A stretch of DNA of 6,842 bases from CAZBWE01 sp964495465 (GTDB lineage Bacteria > Planctomycetota > Phycisphaerae > Sedimentisphaerales > Anaerobacaceae), in contig CAZBWE010000111.1 of assembly GCA_964495465.1 (NCBI GenBank), positions 1 through 6,842 on the forward strand. The letters are read 5' to 3'. The notes below the pieces were generated by a model. It was not told where the DNA came from, made no database searches, and saw nothing but the letters and a program-made list of their open reading frames with translations. Position 1 is the stretch's first letter; each line of letters starts with the position of its first letter. The translations under genes were made by a program, and so were the position numbers. Positions 6,478 to 6,842 of this stretch are shown here, one piece after another.

Positions 6478-6842
6478 ATGAAGTTGAGTATAAAAGCGAC
6501 TGGTTCGTTACTATGCTTTTACATATTACTGTTACTTTCCCGGACGGCCTTTTGCCAGGTCAGACTTCCTGTTTTGATAAGCGATGGTATGGTGCTTCAG
6601 AGAGATGCCGATGTAAAGATTTGGGGCTGGGCAGGCGAAGGCGAAAAGGTAACAATTAACTTTAACGGCAAAACATATAATAACACAGCGGGTGCAGACT
6701 GCAAATGGAAGGTGATACTTTCCCAATTAAAAGCAGGCGGCCCCTGCAGTATAAATATTGACGCCGAAAATCATATAACTCTGAAAGATATTATGATAGG
6801 CGATGTATGGGTATGTTCGGGGCAATCAAATATGGAACTGCC
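6478..6842 (+). CDS. Secreted SGNH esterase, sialate O-acetylesterase/acetylxylan esterase-like (5' part only)
   Basis: Partial gene, open to the window edge; 121 codons are visible of a family usually about 450-650 aa. The N-terminus MKLSIKATGSLLCFYILLLL is a signal peptide, with likely cleavage near AFC-Q (26-27); the sequence before that Cys is not a good lipobox. Residues 28-105 form the N-terminal beta domain typical of these esterases: LPVLISDGMVLQRDADVKIW, then GWAGEGEKVTI, then LKAGGPCSINI. GDVWVCSGQSNMEL (108-121) is the diagnostic block I, with Ser117 as the expected nucleophile; the other catalytic residues lie beyond the edge. Beside GH10 and GH43 genes the likely role is removal of acetyl groups from xylan or xylo-oligosaccharides rather than sialic acid; that is inferred from context. 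It starts 61 bases after the GH43 stop, with no clear Shine-Dalgarno site. Confidence 0.9.
   Translation, partial: MKLSIKATGSLLCFYILLLLSRTAFCQVRLPVLISDGMVLQRDADVKIWGWAGEGEKVTINFNGKTYNNTAGADCKWKVILSQLKAGGPCSINIDAENHITLKDIMIGDVWVCSGQSNMEL

Overview
The window looks like part of a metagenome-assembled contig from a free-living, polysaccharide-degrading Gram-negative bacterium. A block of 100 Ns at 1804-1903 is the usual filler for a scaffold gap of unknown size. The genes fit Planctomycetota (Phycisphaerae/Sedimentisphaerales-like) best: moderate GC, a class II CCA-adding enzyme beside rsmD, an esterase of the sialate O-acetylesterase type next to xylan hydrolases, lipoprotein-type glycoside hydrolases, and weak or absent Shine-Dalgarno sites. 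Verrucomicrobiota or a related lineage cannot be excluded. The taxonomy is inference; no rRNA or other decisive marker is present.

Left part (1-2149). A minus-strand gene encodes a small protein built on about eight glycine-rich decapeptide repeats, function unknown. Divergently from it run two housekeeping RNA-modification genes: an RsmD-type 16S rRNA guanine-N2 methyltransferase and a class II CCA-adding enzyme/poly(A) polymerase that the N gap interrupts. Two small repetitive elements have shaped this part. One is a perfect 8-bp palindrome inside rsmD, in an enlarged loop just before the catalytic DPPY motif. The other is an inverted pair of CACAAAG-rich arms that supplies the C-terminal tail and stop codon of rsmD and the sequence just upstream of the CCA-enzyme start.

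Right part (2150-6842). After a 97-bp spacer with a plausible sigma70 promoter and a strong ribosome binding site comes a same-strand, closely spaced xylan-utilisation cluster: a GPH-family (MelB/XynP-like) cation-sugar symporter, a GH10 endo-xylanase lipoprotein, a GH43 beta-xylosidase/arabinofuranosidase lipoprotein with a C-terminal beta-sandwich domain, and the 5' part of a secreted SGNH (sialate O-acetylesterase/acetylxylan esterase-like) gene cut by the window edge. The inferred division of labour is: the esterase removes acetyl groups, the GH10 cuts the xylan backbone, the GH43 trims the oligosaccharides, and the symporter brings the sugars across the inner membrane. No SusC/SusD pair, ABC transporter or regulator is visible.

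I see no convincing new multi-gene system. The most unusual items are the decapeptide-repeat protein and the repeat elements that have become part of the rsmD coding sequence.
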